Shown here one piece after another: positions 1-13,023 of a stretch of 64,000 bases of DNA (position 1 is its first letter; each line of letters starts with the position of its first letter). Made by a program: the position numbers and the translations under genes. The stretch is from NCBI GenBank assembly GCA_914767715.1, contig OU612065.1:5952001-6016000 (forward strand). The letters run 5' to 3'. The notes beneath the pieces were generated by a model. It was not told where the DNA came from. It did not search any database and saw only the letters and a list, made by a program, of their open reading frames with translations. This DNA comes from Membranipora membranacea. Its lineage: Eukaryota > Bryozoa > Gymnolaemata > Cheilostomatida > Membraniporidae.

Positions 1-194
1 TCTTGCAGCGCCTGCCTAACGTATCAATGTTTCAATATATTAATGATATAGCCAAAATTTGGCCATAGCCTTGCATAATGGACCCCCCGTCCGTCACACC
101 CTCCTTGGTGTCAGCAAAAACTTGCAAAGAAGAGCTGGAGTTATCCCCTCTTTAGGGACAGTTGGATAACTCTAAATTACATATGCAAGCGTAC

Positions 195-2965
195 CCGAGA
201 GCGCGATTTATTTATCTGTTCCCGCTGTGAGTGAAGATCACTGAGTATTTGTCCACCAATTTCTTCAGTTTCAACACATATCTGAAAGCTGTTGTCCACT
301 TTACGACCCATCCTTTCAACTGATTCTGTGTTATCTAAGAGTCGTGCTCTCTGTAAATAAAGATTTAGAGATGGATAAGTTTAGCCTGTCTTGGCAAGTT
401 TTGTTTAGTGGGGCTTGTCAAGACAGGCTAGATAAGATTGTGGTGAAGTTATATCAGGTAGCAGTTTAATATTATTAAGTCTATACAAAAACATATTTCA
501 TTAAAGATGGGAAGTGAGATTGATATGTGAAGGCAGAGAACGATTGTTTATAGTTTCTATATAAACGGTGTATAAAATCCTAATACCTGACTCTCAAACT
601 GAGTGTGATCCTCCCCATGAAGTAGCTCATCGCGTATAACTTTATCACTGAAAGCTGATTTGGAACGTCTCTAAAAGAAAAACAATATCAACTTATCACA
701 TAACAGCGTGAGAGGAAATTCATGGTGGTACCTGGCCCTTTATTACCGACGTTGCAACAGATTTTGTACCCAAATACCACATGCAATAGTCAACCTTATA
801 TTATATCGGGCTCATCATTTCATCAAGCAAATTAACAATAATACCATTCCTTTACTTCTACTTGAATATGTGTGTTTCCATTAGAAGATTTCCCCGTTGG
901 GATACCCTACAAATCGCTGAGGACATGCCGATAGTCACTGCCTGGCCCAATGAGTATCGTCACTATAAGGATCATATGGGCTTACATCCATCATTCTTGC
1001 ATCCATATAATAACAGCCAACTGAATGAGGATAGGTATGCGTGAGCAGATGTCAGGTGTTTAAAGTCTGATGCATTTGCTGATGTTATAAAGAGTTGCGT
1101 TATATGTCATACAATTGAGTTGGCAACTATCAGCATCCAACGGGAGGAGCAAACAAAATTGACCAAATTTTTAATCATTGCATCTCCGCTAAAAAGTCAT
1201 ATCTTCTCACACGATTGTCCTTAAAAATTGCCCACAAAATGCTTGTACTATACAAAATTTAATCACGCTTATGCGATACTATTATACAGGTAGATACACC
1301 ATCAAGTAATAATATACATTATACATATGTTATAGTATAAAAATGTATATCCACTGGGCGCTGGAAAAAGAAACGATTCCCCATCGCAAAACCCACCCAA
1401 GTCTCTTGAGACAACAATAACAAGCATGGCTATCAACTGCACCAAAATGGATGGATTGAGGGCACTAATTAGCGGACTTGCATTCACTACTCGGAGTCAT
1501 GCTATCGCATACCATTTAGGGGGAGAGGGCCATTCAAGGAGGAGACTTAGTTGACTCATTCTGAATCGTACAGAGAGTAGCAGAGCGAAGATACTCACAA
1601 ATTCTTTCTCCAGTCTCTGAAGCTCTTTTTCGTATGACTTCAATCGGTTAGAGAACTTTGGTCTGATATTCTGTGGCAGTCCTCGGACTTCCAGATCCAT
1701 TTGCTCTAACTAAAACAAGCAGACATGAGTTCTTTCAACTATACACAATGTGCCATCTGGTGAAAATCTGCTCTTTGAACAGATATGAAAGTTTGAGTTA
1801 CAGTTGAAGGGTGAAAAAAGCATTTTGGCTCAATGAACTTCCTCTCAATGATAGTTTGGCTGTTAAGTTATGCTATTTAGAAACTTGCTAAAATTCATCA
1901 TCAAGCAATCAATATGGCTGCATAAACTTACCAGTTCCTTTGCCTCATCCATCAGGCGCTCTACGTTGGATATAGCAACTTGTTTATTTTCTAATGTTAA
2001 CAGAAGAAAAGAAAAGAAATTACTAATATCTATGTGATGTATGAACATATCATAATGTATTTGAAGCAATAGTTTCAAGTGTCAATATAAGCTATTGACT
2101 AGTGATCATAATAACAGCTATACGTAACTATTGGACCAAGGAGATTGAAGTAACAATAAACCGCCATATAATCTGGCCGATTACAATTTCTTACCCTGTA
2201 CTGGTCATTTGATGAGCTTATAGAACAAAGGACCAAAAACTCAGCACATGAGCCATATTCAAGCCTGACCAGAGTGCCGATGAAAGGCAGGTTACAGAAG
2301 TTAGTACTACATGATGGTTACAAGATCAGTTAGATAAATGATATCTGGTATTATATTGATTCACGGAAACTTGTTCGAAGAACAAAAGGTATTGTCATTC
2401 ATTTTTAGTTGTGGGAGACATGGGATTCAATGTGGTTATCATTGCCCTTGGTTCTTGCCTATTGCAGGTAGTATAATAAAAACAGGTTGACGCCAGTGAG
2501 ATAAGTTGGTACCCATCAGACGCACATGGCCTTTACCGCTAGTCTGTGCTACCTAGGGTGTTTCATAACATAGTCTTAGTTCAAGAAGAGCTTGGGTTAA
2601 TAATTGGTGCAATACTGTTGGTTGAATTACTTACATACTGATAACCATAACCATAGTGGCCTGACATTTGACTCGGACACAAACAAACTAATTTTTGTTG
2701 TAGTCACATACTGTTAGGATGTGGGCATAGATCTTTTATACATTGCTGCGTTGGAAACCATACCAAAATCTCTACTGTTTACCAAGTGTAATAGTGCTAC
2801 TATTTTTTGCTCAAATGGATTGTACATGACTGCAGAATAGTATAACAATATAACAGTCAACACACCTGCTGATGTTTGGAGATTGGGAATCTTAGATATT
2901 TGTGATGTTATTTCAGCTGTTATACCCGAGTATTGATGTTCATAAGATTCTATAAGACTAGCCAT
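195..2965 (-). CDS. VTI1A: Vti1a-type Qb-SNARE (3' end outside window)
   Basis: Vesicle-transport SNARE of the Golgi and endosomes; the Vti1 N-terminal three-helix domain is followed by a SNARE motif and a membrane anchor. Five coding exons read in phase on the minus strand: 2866-2965 (start MASLIESYEHQ), 1932-1990 (NVERLMDEAKEL), 1599-1709 (LEQMDLEVRGLP), 587-670 (SDKVIRDELLHG), 195-350 (ARLLDNTESVERM through QREQINKSRSR). The spacing and motifs follow Vti1a along its length, including the RARLLDNTE start of the SNARE helix. The final exon(s), holding the rest of the SNARE motif and the transmembrane anchor, should lie left of position 1; I did not find them in 1-194. The ATG chosen at 2965 is the one that opens the conserved N-terminus. 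Its start faces that of RPL34, 433 bp away, so the two may share a bidirectional promoter (inference). Confidence 0.92.
384..435. repeat. short hairpin repeat, AGCCTGTCTTG family copy 1
   Basis: Two arms close to AGCCTGTCTTGGCAAG and CTTGTCAAGACAGGCT form an imperfect hairpin within a VTI1A intron. Related arms occur near 11222-11266 and 29674-29740. Confidence 0.5.
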
Positions 2966-3398
2966 ATTGCCAATATGATTTATTATTACTTTCCACACAC
3001 TGAAACTCTAGATATAAAGTGAGATGGTTTCTGGTTTTCTTTAGTTCTGTTTTCCTCTCTTTCTGGTCATCCAAGTTATTAATTTGTTGTTAGCCTGTGT
3101 TTGAAGAATTAATAACCAATGTTGGGGGCCTTTGGTTAATCCCCGAACTAAAAGTTTGTATCAGAACTTAGGTATTTCCTGTCTCAGTCTTTTTCAACAG
3201 TGTCAAGGTAAAATATGGCTGCTGATCTTCTTAACTATTATTGACTTCTCAAGTAAATCGTGAGACATCCACCATATAGAGAAACCTGAATGTGTCTACA
3301 ATATGTTGAACTTCATTGTGGAAATAATAACTGTGCTCTGAAATAAACAGGTGTAGGAAAAATGGTTGTCAATAATAATTATATGGTTTTTTTTGTAG

Positions 3399-6160
3399 AT
3401 GGTTCAACGTCTCAGATACAGAAGGCGATTGTCCTACAACACTGCCTCCAACCAGGTGAAAATGTGAGTGTTCCACCCTCTTATTGTGCTTCTGTACTAT
3501 TGATATATATCATGTTTGAAGAATTCAAATTTCTTCCTCCATATCAATTGTGAGGAGCTGAGATGTTCAGGGTAAAATGGACCATGTATATCGTAGGCAG
3601 CAGAGCTGAGAGTTTCATACTCACCGTATTATTATTGTTGATTGGCCTTGGTTGACAGTCACGTTTGGGAGCTAGACAAACTCTAATATCCTTATGTGTG
3701 AAGTGCAAGAGTTGCACAACCTAGATAGGTGTCAACAAGTAACATAACATGTCTCAAGTATAATTCCCTCATATCTTCAAGTCAATCTTTAAAACTAAAG
3801 ACGTGCTTGAATATAAAATCACTGGACTGTTTGTGTATCTTACGTACTCCTGACCTATATATGTCCCTGAACTAGATAATTATCAATTTGATTTCAGCTC
3901 AAAAACACCTGGAGGTAAATTGGTGTATCTGTACCGAAAGAAACAGGGAACCATCTCAAAATGTGGTGACTGCAAGGATAAGCTCCGAGGTATCAGGCCA
4001 GCAAGACCACAAGAGCTGAGCCGTATGTCCCGCAGACTCAAGACAGTTACTCGCGCTTATGGAGGATCTAGATGCCACAAATGTGTCCGAACCAGGTAAA
4101 CATGTAATAAGTGGCGCCATAGACTTAACCTAGACAGGACACCATTTACATCTAGTGAGGCCATAGACTTCATTTAGTACATCACTTCAGCCGAAGTAGT
4201 TTTTAGTTTGAAAGTTGCTTTACATTCAACCACAGACGGCAGGTCACTGACAGTTGATTTGATGAGTTGCAGCCTTGTGTGTGTGTGTGTGTGTGTGTGT
4301 GGTTTGTGTTTGTTGTGGTGAAGATGGGAAGCTGTGCATGAGCCAAGTTATCGCGGCTGCGCAGCTTCTGTACCCGCCAATTGCGTTGCTCAGATGAGTC
4401 ACTTCTCTCTCATTGGTCAGAAGTTTAATACAAACACAAACCACACACACACACAAGGCTGCAACTCATCAAATCAACTGTCAGTGACCTGCTGTCTGTG
4501 ATTCAACAGTATCACAGAGTAAGGATAAGCAGAGGGGACACTTCAATGATCGTTATAGTGCCTGCGGTTTTTATCCACTGGGGGAAATTCATCAATCTGG
4601 CCACCTGCCAATTTCAGAATATATATAAGTTACAGTGGAGTTTTGTCATGCAGACATAGCCACCTTTGGTAGGTCATAATTCATTCTGTATTTATCCTAA
4701 AGACTGATTTCTAACTTTTCTGAATTGTCCAATCTTCGAGCTATACACCATATTATTGTCATTTTTTGCTAGGATACATAGGCTATGAGTAATCCAGGTT
4801 TTTAAAATGAGTTTTATCATATAGATTTACATAGGGCTTAGGTCAATGCACGGACATTTCCTAATTTTGATGACCAGCCGTCTATCAATTGTCACATGTA
4901 AATCTATATAACAAAACTCATTTCAAAAACCTGGATTACTCTTAGCCTATGAATCCTAGCAAAAAATGACAATAATATGGTGTATAGCTTGAAGCTTGGA
5001 CATTCCAGCAAAGTTGGAAATCAGTCTTTAGGATAAATACAGAATGAATTATGGCCCATCAAAGGTAGGGATGTCTGCAAGAAAAATGCCATTATAACAT
5101 ATAGAGATAATGAGTTTTTGGCATCCAGCTGTGCACAATTTTCCCCCAGTGAATCAAAAACCGCAGGCACTATAACGATCATTGAAGTGTCCCCTCTGCT
5201 TATCCTTACTCTGTGACAGTATCTTGTTTACGATGTGATAATATTATTTTAGATAAAATTAATATTAAGCCGTCAACGCAAGCTGCTGAATCTATTGTTG
5301 TTTTCACACTCAAAACGTGATAGAAATTATAAATACTATACTGCAATTCAATGATAACACCAATGCTACTACACAAATCAATGTTGTAACATCACCCACA
5401 ATTCTGTGTCTTTGTGCTTGTGCTCTATATAGTGTCCTGTCTAGGTTTATTTTTAAGTCTATGGTTGGCGCTAGTTTTGTTAGCGTTGATGATGTAAACC
5501 TTAGAGCTACCGGCTTACACATACCAGGCCACTCACCTTAAAATCTATTGGTACCACATTGATAGAGAAACTGATTTTTACCCTGGACATGTTGTCTGTG
5601 CAGTACCTGTGAAAATGACTCATTGAAATTGCCACAACTATTGTGTGCAATGCCTTGTTGGCTCATCGGCTAAAGTCACTAGTTTGTTGGATAAAATTAT
5701 AGAGTTATTATATACTCAAGTATATTTAACTCGATGGATAAAACGCTCATGATCATATCGACTGAAAATTCCAATATTGGTATAAACAGGGAAGTAAATC
5801 GCACACACTCACCAGAAGCTAAATATGGTATCTAGGACTCCGGAAAGGCAATACAATGATTGGGTTCTCAAGTAAACATCTGGTCTTGAGGGTGGCTAGG
5901 CTTCATAATGGCAGAAATAAAACGATGGGTTGGTTAGCCAAATTAATAGAACAGTGGTCACATGTGTTGACCTGTCATTATTGTTGATAAATGTTGATGG
6001 TGATGCATTTGTAGTAGAGTGAGTATCCTTGGAAGTATGCATCGTCTGATTTTTCATTTCTTTATTTTATTAAAGGATTGTGAGAGCCTTCCTTATTGAG
6101 GAACAGAAGATTGTGGTCCGTGTACTCAAGGCACAGCAACAGAGCGCAAAATCTAAGTAA
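3399..6160 (+). CDS. RPL34: 60S ribosomal protein L34 (eL34)
   Basis: Component of the large cytosolic ribosomal subunit. Three coding exons join in phase: 3399-3463, 3898-4095 and 6076-6160, giving 115 residues against 117 in human. The N-terminus MVQRLRYRRRLSYNTASN, the PGGKLVYLYRKK segment, the zinc-ribbon-like CGDC and CHKC pairs, RAYGGS and the FLIEEQKIVV C-terminus are all diagnostic of eL34. The ATG lies immediately after a polypyrimidine-TTTTGTAG acceptor, so the 5'UTR is spliced; a possible UTR exon ends near 3209 at AAG|gtaaaa and carries CTTTTTC, a TOP-like start (inference). Intron 2 is long (about 2 kb) and filled by nested inverted repeats. An AATAAA follows the stop by about 20 bases. 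Confidence 0.97.
4232..4500. repeat. 269-bp inverted repeat with GT/AC tracts
   Basis: Arms of about 60 bp (CACAGACGGCAGGTCACTGA at the left, its near complement at 4470-4500) continue into a (GT)n tract at 4277-4301 and a matching (CA)n tract at 4442-4454. The central 140 bp is not palindromic. It lies next to the following larger hairpin. Confidence 0.75.
4508..5222. repeat. about 715-bp near-perfect palindrome (foldback/MITE-like)
   Basis: The left arm from ATCACAGAGTAAGGATAAGC at 4511 to about 4850 is reverse-complemented by about 4890-5218 (ending GCTTATCCTTACTCTGTGAC), with scattered substitutions and small indels. It has no coding capacity. Transcribed as part of the RPL34 pre-mRNA it would fold into a long hairpin. 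Confidence 0.85.
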
Positions 6161-6179
6161 ATTGTCGTATATTTATACA

Positions 6180-6185
6180 AATAAA
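6180..6185 (+). terminator. RPL34 polyadenylation signal
   Basis: Canonical AATAAA 20 bases after the RPL34 stop codon. Confidence 0.6.
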
Positions 6186-6417
6186 ATAGTAAAAAAACCA
6201 TTCACCTCCATCTTTCCAGTAAATCAAAGCAAGAAGCTAGGTACACCGCACAAGCACCAATATGAAGTCTAAGATCACATGAGATAATCCAGTACCAGTA
6301 CACCATAAATTTATGATATTACACCTAAAATACTGCACTGATAAAAAAAGATAATTGCACCCAGATTATGATTTGTAAGCCTGGTTTTAGAATATAGAGA
6401 TCAAGATTTAGCATTGG

Positions 6418-9400
6418 TTATGTATATAACTCTTCTAGGCTTATGCAGCTTTTCAGTTCAAATTTTTCTGCAAGCTCAAAGGCTTTGGCATCATTTCTGT
6501 GCTGAGCTTGCTGTCTCATATTCTCTTCTACAACAAAATAGTAAGATACCTTATGGATTTTGACTGTCAGCAGAGGGGGTGCAACTCCAATGCTTGAATA
6601 AAACAAACAGACTTGTTCCAATGAGAGGGAGTTCATTGCTTGTTCCATATTCCCCAATTGTGAGATGTTGAGCATTATTTTAATTAGGTCACCATTGCTG
6701 ATCAGTTATTGGGTGGGAGGCAAACAATTCAACAAAACAATTCAACAAAAAATGACAGTTACTCCAGCATGAACGAAAATATGGTTTGCAAAAAGAGAGT
6801 TGGGTAACCTAGCTGGTATACTTACTGGTGGTACGTTCTTGAGAACATTCCTGTCTAAGATTGCTGACGTACAAGCCCTCTATTTCCTGTTCCAGACGAA
6901 GAACAGCTGCTCTATTGTATTTTTTATTAAAATCTGTCATGACGAAATATTGTGCTTTCAGATTTTCAGTCGAGCGCCTCTCTGAATACTGACTGCAATC
7001 AATACATCACAACAGTGCATACATTTTGATCACATATTTATAATCTATAAAAAAAACTTCAAATTTTCATTTTGTATTGAGTATTATTATGCTGCAGTTC
7101 AATTTTTCCTATCCATCACCATGCAGCTTCAATCAAAACATGTGTTTGTGTTGTGTGATCAAGGAGTTGAGGAACTTGATGTGATGCATGATTCCTTGTG
7201 ATGACCAGCAGAGCCCTATAATTTCACTGCTTATTACTGGTAATTTACTTTGCCAATTATAACAATTTTGTGAAGGCATCCCGGGTCATACAATCACTAA
7301 ATTATCGCTGAATATCTTATACAGTACTTACGTATTTTGTACAAAACTGTAAAGGTTATCACCGGTATATGACATACTAAGTAATGACAACACGACTAGT
7401 ACTACCACAGGAGATAGCTGTAGTAGAAGCTGGTGCCAATCCTGCAATCAAAACGAACAAAACTTAAAACTGCTCTACTACAGGCCGGATAAGTAAATTC
7501 AAACTCGGCAAATGGAACCAAATAATTTTCAGAGAAGGTTTTTCATTACTGTTCCTATGGATAATGTTGATCAATCAGTACGAGTCCAACCTGGTTAGAG
7601 TTCTGGTGGTGATGTCTTCTGAATGTATGGGCTGTGGCACCGTTACCATTGGTCGTGTGTGAAGCTAAAGACAAGACAATACATTATATTATAAATGGAC
7701 ATATCAATTGCATACATACAGTATTATAATACCAACCATTTCCTTCAGTAGAGATGAAATTGACTCCTGTGCATATTCATGACACAATCTTGAATGAACC
7801 TATCCAGACTCCTGTGCATATTCATGACACAATCTTGAATGAACCTATCCAGACAGCTCACTCTTTACTACTATCACAAAAGTGGTTTTGATGCCGGGGA
7901 GCACAAAAAATGTTTCATACAGTACATAGCCTCGTTTTGAACAACACACAGCCTTCATTTCATAAAATATTTTTGTTCCCTTGCACCAGGGGAGATGGAC
8001 ATTCTCCCTGTCTGCGCATACCAAAATATGTCATATACCTTAGACTACCAAATGCTATAGGATGACCATTAGCAGACAATATATCCTGAAGATGTTTCCC
8101 ATTGTGAGCCGATAAAAGAGCATAAAAAAGGACAGTAAGACGAAGACAATCTTTGCGTTGGCCGTGCAGTACGCTTGGTGAACAACTGCACCTCATTTTA
8201 ATTCTTGCTCACTTATTTGTTTAGTTCACATAAACTGACTAAGAGTACGTTTCAAGTAGCAGTAGTCGAGTTTGGAAAGTTGTGCCAAAAAAATATTTTA
8301 AAAATCATTCATCTTACTTGTGGTGAATCCACCACCTCCAAAGAACATGTTGAATATTTCTTCGGGACTGAGATCAGACTCGAAGCCATGCGAGTAATCC
8401 CAGTCCCTATGATGATGGTGAGTGTGTGCACTTGTCTCAGAGCCAGTCAGGTCATATTTTCTTCTCTTCTCCCCATCACTTAGAACAGAGAATGCGTTCC
8501 CAATAGCTACAATTAAAATTAACCTTAGTCAAAGACGACGATTGATGAGTTTGCTTGACAGTACATGCCCAAGGCAGAGTGTTAGCGTTAGAGCCTCTGT
8601 TTTTATAAATGTTGACGATACTGATAAGACAAGAAGCACAATTACACAGATTTGTAATATCGCTGCTCAACCCGACCACCCTCTTTATTGACCATAATTA
8701 TTGAATAGGCTGTCATGCTGATAAACCTTTAGTCATGAAAATCTCATCCTGAATAAAAAAATGATGCTCGCTCGTAACACAGCCGATTTGTCTGTGAAGT
8801 ATCTAACTCAAATGAGTACCAAATGCAATGCCAAATTTTTTATCTGAATATTAACTGGACAACTAAACAATATTTATCAAGATCAACAAATTTAGTCTTA
8901 TGAAGTCTTAGTAATAAAACATATCAAAATCATACAATTCTCTTTCTCATTGCCAAGGGCAGATATTACTGAACTCTTCACAAACCTTTGAATGCTTCCG
9001 CAGCGCCAGGGGCGTGGTTTTTATCCGGATGGAATTGAAGAGCTAGTTTACGATATTTACGCTTTATCTCGCTATTCTCAGCATTTCGATCAATGCCAAG
9101 TATTTCATAATAATCTTTGCAACGTTTTATCCTGCAATAATGTAGGGGAAGAAATGACAAGTCATATTGATTATCATGAAGTACTGCATAGTCCAAATGT
9201 AAGAGTTGATTTTTAAGCTTTCATGCAGAGATAGAAATAGGTATGCTACATGATCTATGTATAACTGTACAGGCAACTAGTGCAGGAGGTACCTACCGAT
9301 TGACAGCACTAACTTGCTCCTGAGTAAATTCACCTTTGAAACCATTAGTCCCATTGTTAGAATTTCTGACTTTTTCAGTGTGGCGAGATGGATTGTGGGT

Positions 9401-10140
9401 AGAAGAGTTGGTTGTTGAAGTATTAGCGCTTCCCTGTCGATTTATCTTCTCCAATAATGCTAAGGAATGGAAAATTGACTATATTGACACAAATTCCATA
9501 CTAAAGATAAATAAACATTGATGTCCCTAACTCTCATACTATAGATAAGGACGGAAAACACTGCAAATAACTACCCGATTCAGTGCTTTAGATATCTATC
9601 CTGCACAAATGTATGTAGGCAATCATTTCTCATAGAAACCCTCAACCATTGTGCAAAAGAAGAATAATCACACTACACAATACTAAGTAGATACAAGTCT
9701 AAGAATTATAATAATCTCATGGGGATTGTCAAAACTTAATAACAGTTAATCAATGATCAATTACTATTTGAAATAATAGCTTTAATTCACGCACCATGCA
9801 TGATATCAGTCACTCTGTTTAGCAGATTAAGGCAAAGTATGACAGCTCATATGAGTACAAGCATCTATGAGCATTAAAAGCTCTTGACACTCGGTTTCTA
9901 TTTGAAGAACTGTGAGTTGTGCGCTGCTGTATGTTGTTTCATCCTATGGAAAACCGACAATTTCAATCTTCGTAACGCAGCACTTTCTAGCTTGAATAAA
10001 AACCAACCTTTAGCTTTTTCAGAGGGGTAGAGCTTCTCAGATTTTACGGCAAATTTTAATGCCTTTTCTTTATCTCCTTTGGAGAGATGGGCATTGGCAA
10101 GCTCTAGACATCTTGTACTCTCGTCTTTGTTGTACTCCAT
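6418..10140 (-). CDS. DNAJB14: DNAJB12/DNAJB14-type ER membrane J-protein
   Basis: Hsp70 co-chaperone anchored in the ER membrane with a cytosolic J domain. Eight exons join in phase: 10008-10140, 9297-9459, 8986-9131, 8318-8506, 7591-7664, 7332-7441, 6826-6992 and 6418-6527, giving 363 residues (human paralogues about 375-379). The N-terminal helical repeat ([20 protein letters not shown]) is followed by a J domain starting KDYYEILGI, with the catalytic HPD in [11 protein letters not shown] and the [18 protein letters not shown] helix IV region. Next come a His-rich linker (THHHRD), a G-rich FFGGGG, a single hydrophobic segment ([14 protein letters not shown]) and the family C-terminal domain ([14 protein letters not shown]...). 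The start ATG opens the conserved MEYNKDES segment. DNAJB12 and DNAJB14 cannot be separated here; invertebrates usually have one gene for both. Confidence 0.95.
7761..7854. repeat. two-copy perfect tandem duplication (about 47 bp unit)
   Basis: The segment starting GACTCCTGTGCATATTCATG and ending AACCTATCCA is repeated head-to-tail with no difference seen, in an intron of the DNAJB14-like gene. This suggests a recent duplication. Confidence 0.85.
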
Positions 10141-11221
10141 GGCCCTAACTTGGTTTGCTCAAGCCAACTAGTCACATACCATAACTGGCATAAGTAACTA
10201 CCTACAATAAAGAAGCTAAAGCAAACTACATTGAGACTAGAAATACAAGCATTTCAACCTTTTAAAGATGCCCTAGCTTACACATTACACCACAAGTATA
10301 GACGAACACATGTGTGGAGTACAAATAAGTTGTTTGTTTCGAGCATCTTGCAGCGCAAAGTAAGACTCTAATATATTAGATCTGACGGTCTGTTGGTCAT
10401 CATATATGTGCAACTAAGATTGACGTGGTTTCGCAGGGTTTCTCTCGCCAATCAATTAATTATAGGATGAGTCGGCGTTTACTTTTGTCTTAGAGGATTG
10501 TACTAGTAAGAAGAAGCGATTTTACCCATTTTGTGAAGATTTCAGCTTGAGGGGAAGTTTCTGTTACCACATGTATCCTTTAACATTAACATGAATTACA
10601 ATGCCACACATTTACATACTCTACTGCTTCACAAGTTACGATTACAGAACAGGGCCAAAGAGTAGTACCATACAACGGATTTGGTCTGCACATACTAATG
10701 AACCCTCCCAGGTGAGACGACTTCTGGGTTGGTCAAGTATATCTCAAGACATAGGCCTAACTGTATGCATATCAACATTCATATTGGATTGTTGCAGACA
10801 ACAAAGATAGGCGTAATTTTAGGGTTTGGCCATTGGTTTAGATTTGGTCCGGAAGCAAACTATAAACATCTGGTATATTCTAGGGCCCCTGGACTTATAT
10901 ATGCCTTTCTTTGCAAATTTCCAGTATCAGATACTCTACTGGACCAGGGAGAATGGACATTGGGCTGACAATATAAATGCATATTATATATAAGTCCCAT
11001 GCAACCAGTCAACCTAGGCTGAGATAAACCTACCTACCTAGCTGCTACATACACTACAGTCAAGGAGTGAAAGGTACTCATTGATACAATAAACATACAT
11101 ATACACCATAAATAATACTAAAGATTATACATGTAGTAAGGATGGTATAAAAATTAACAATGACTGTCACTGTGACTATGAGTGTATGTGAGTTCATTGG
11201 ACTGGTATAATTATGCTGGCC

Positions 11222-11266
11222 TAGCCTGTCTTGACCAGCTTTGCTAAAGCTTATCAAGGCAAGGTG
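11222..11266. repeat. short hairpin repeat, AGCCTGTCTTG family copy 2
   Basis: CTAGCCTGTCTTGACCAGC followed by AGCTTATCAAGGCAAG; a degraded relative of the hairpins near 384 and 29674. Confidence 0.4.
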
Positions 11267-11617
11267 ATGTAGGCCCTACAATTCACAGGTAGTAATGCAG
11301 ACCACATATAGTCTTTAGGTGTCTTGCCTTCAAAAGCTCACAAATTATTTATGATTTCCAGTGAGTATCTGATATTCTACCAAAATATTATTTATACCAA
11401 ATTTTCTCTTCTGATCTTGTTCCAGAATTCAGCTACTCAATTTTTTTCATATTTGATTTGCAATTTTCTTTTCAATTGGCTAATAATTAAACTGTACATC
11501 CAATTGCAACCTGGCTTACAGGGTTATTGTTGACCTTGTTTCATTTATCAAGGTCATTAGAAACAGAAAAGTTTCTCTGAGTACATATTAGTTTCTTTCT
11601 GGCCATATAATTACAAA

Positions 11618-13023
11618 ATGCTTATTCATTGGCAAAAGCTGATTGCTTTTAGCACCATAGCAATACAATGTAAGTATGTGTGGTCTAATTTAATATACTC
11701 AATCGTAATTCATGGCTGCTGGAGGTGAAACTCATTCTACCATTGTCAAAAAATGGCTTGACTCATAACACCTGACACTTTTTAGTCAAGTTGAACTCGA
11801 CCTACTTAGCGAATCAATAGGCTTGAGACTTTCAATTGCAACAGATTATTCAAAAGGTATTGCTGTGGTTGTTTGTAACTGATGTCATGCTATTATAATC
11901 CCTGGAGGCTGAACCCACTACCATAGTTGTATGATCTTAATCATGAAACAGACAGTGACTATTACTATTAGATTTAGTTAGATTTACAATTATATTATTA
12001 TGAGTATCTCATTTATACGCGTCTTTTAATCAATGGGAGTATGATTATAATACTCATCCTAAGGAGTAGGAATAGGCCCCTTATCATTTAACTAAAGCAT
12101 TGGCATAAAAAAGGAAACATATCAGTTTTTTGATCCTGGACCACTTGGTTCACCAAGCAGTTATATTTTGTAAAGACCTTGATAGAAATCACGAATTGCT
12201 TCAAATAACAAATTGCCTTGAGTGCTTATTCTTTATTGAATTGAGTAGTTTGAAATGCTATATATGATATTTTCGAAACTTCTAATTGGACGAGCCTAGA
12301 TATTGAAGTTCAGTGTAGACCTACTATCAAGATAACAACAAAAATGGAATATCTTGTTTTACAGATAGCTTCTCCTTAAACTGCTACCAATGCTCTTCAG
12401 AAGATGATCCAGAATGTATGGAAAATTTTGACACCGGAAATGACCAACGATTTCTGGAGTCAACTGAATGTGAAGTTAATGCTGCAAAGTATTGCGTTAA
12501 AACGAGTGGTATATTTGGAGGTAATTAATCTATTCAATTATTTTCTCATTGATGCCTGTGATTATTTCACAAGCTCTATTTTGACTTGCATGAAACTGGA
12601 TGAGCTGAGATCGCATAGGTTAGAGAGTCTTGTTGCCTCTAATCAATACAAATTCAATGATGCAGTATAATGTTGATCCTTGTTTTTTCTGTATTTCAGC
12701 AGATTTCCCTTGGCCTCCCAAGAGTTAGCCCTTACTTACATTACTGTTAAATAGCAGTTGTTTCACATCATAACACTGGTCTCATTCAAATGAGAGGATA
12801 ATGGTATTTTCCTGTTACAGGTGTGGTTGGTACAAAGCGCTTCTGCTCTTCACGGGATATGCACAACATATGTCAGTATATGTCTTACCCTGATCACGAT
12901 CGAGTTTATCGAGCCTGTGTATACACATGTACAGGCGATGGCTGCAACTCCAGCTCAATATCAACTGCATCCTTCATCACTTTGCTCGTATCATTTATCT
13001 TCCTGTCTATTTTCCTCTACTAA
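11618..13023 (+). CDS. quiver/sleepless-type Ly6 (three-finger) GPI-anchored protein
   Basis: Small secreted or surface protein, 136 residues from three exons in phase: 11618-11669 (signal peptide MLIHWQKLIAFSTIAIQ), 12365-12520 and 12821-13023. After cleavage the mature protein begins LNCYQCSSEDDPEC, the classic first cysteine pair of a Ly6/uPAR fold. The second half has FCSSRDMHNICQY and ends CVYTCTGDGCN, the CN-terminated core typical of insect quiver/sleepless-family proteins. A hydrophobic tail (FITLLVSFIFLSIFLY, right at the stop) after a small-residue stretch (SSSIS) indicates GPI attachment. In insects such proteins modulate K+ channels and nicotinic receptors; that role is not shown here. 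The short first exon was chosen because it alone supplies a signal peptide and the correct phase (T|AT). Confidence 0.85.

Larger units (their letters stand above)
4111..5473. repeat. outer inverted repeat enclosing two hairpin elements
   Basis: A left arm at about 4111-4142 (GGCGCCATAGACTTA, CCTAGACAGGACAC) is matched in reverse complement by 5431-5472, with small insertions. The pair encloses two further, different hairpins (4232-4500 and 4508-5222). This looks like a foldback/MITE element that later received insertions, or a composite. It lies wholly in RPL34 intron 2. Confidence 0.6.

Noticed and set aside
1-194. C-terminal SNARE/transmembrane exon of VTI1A
   Set aside because: No frame here shows the expected GKSS-type SNARE or anchor sequence; the exon must be further left.
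7960-8196. 78-codon minus-strand frame in a DNAJB14 intron
   Set aside because: Not bounded by splice sites in phase and the flanking exons already join correctly without it.
8205-8691. Plus-strand open frames of about 90 codons
   Set aside because: They are the complement of the DNAJB14-like exon at 8318-8506.
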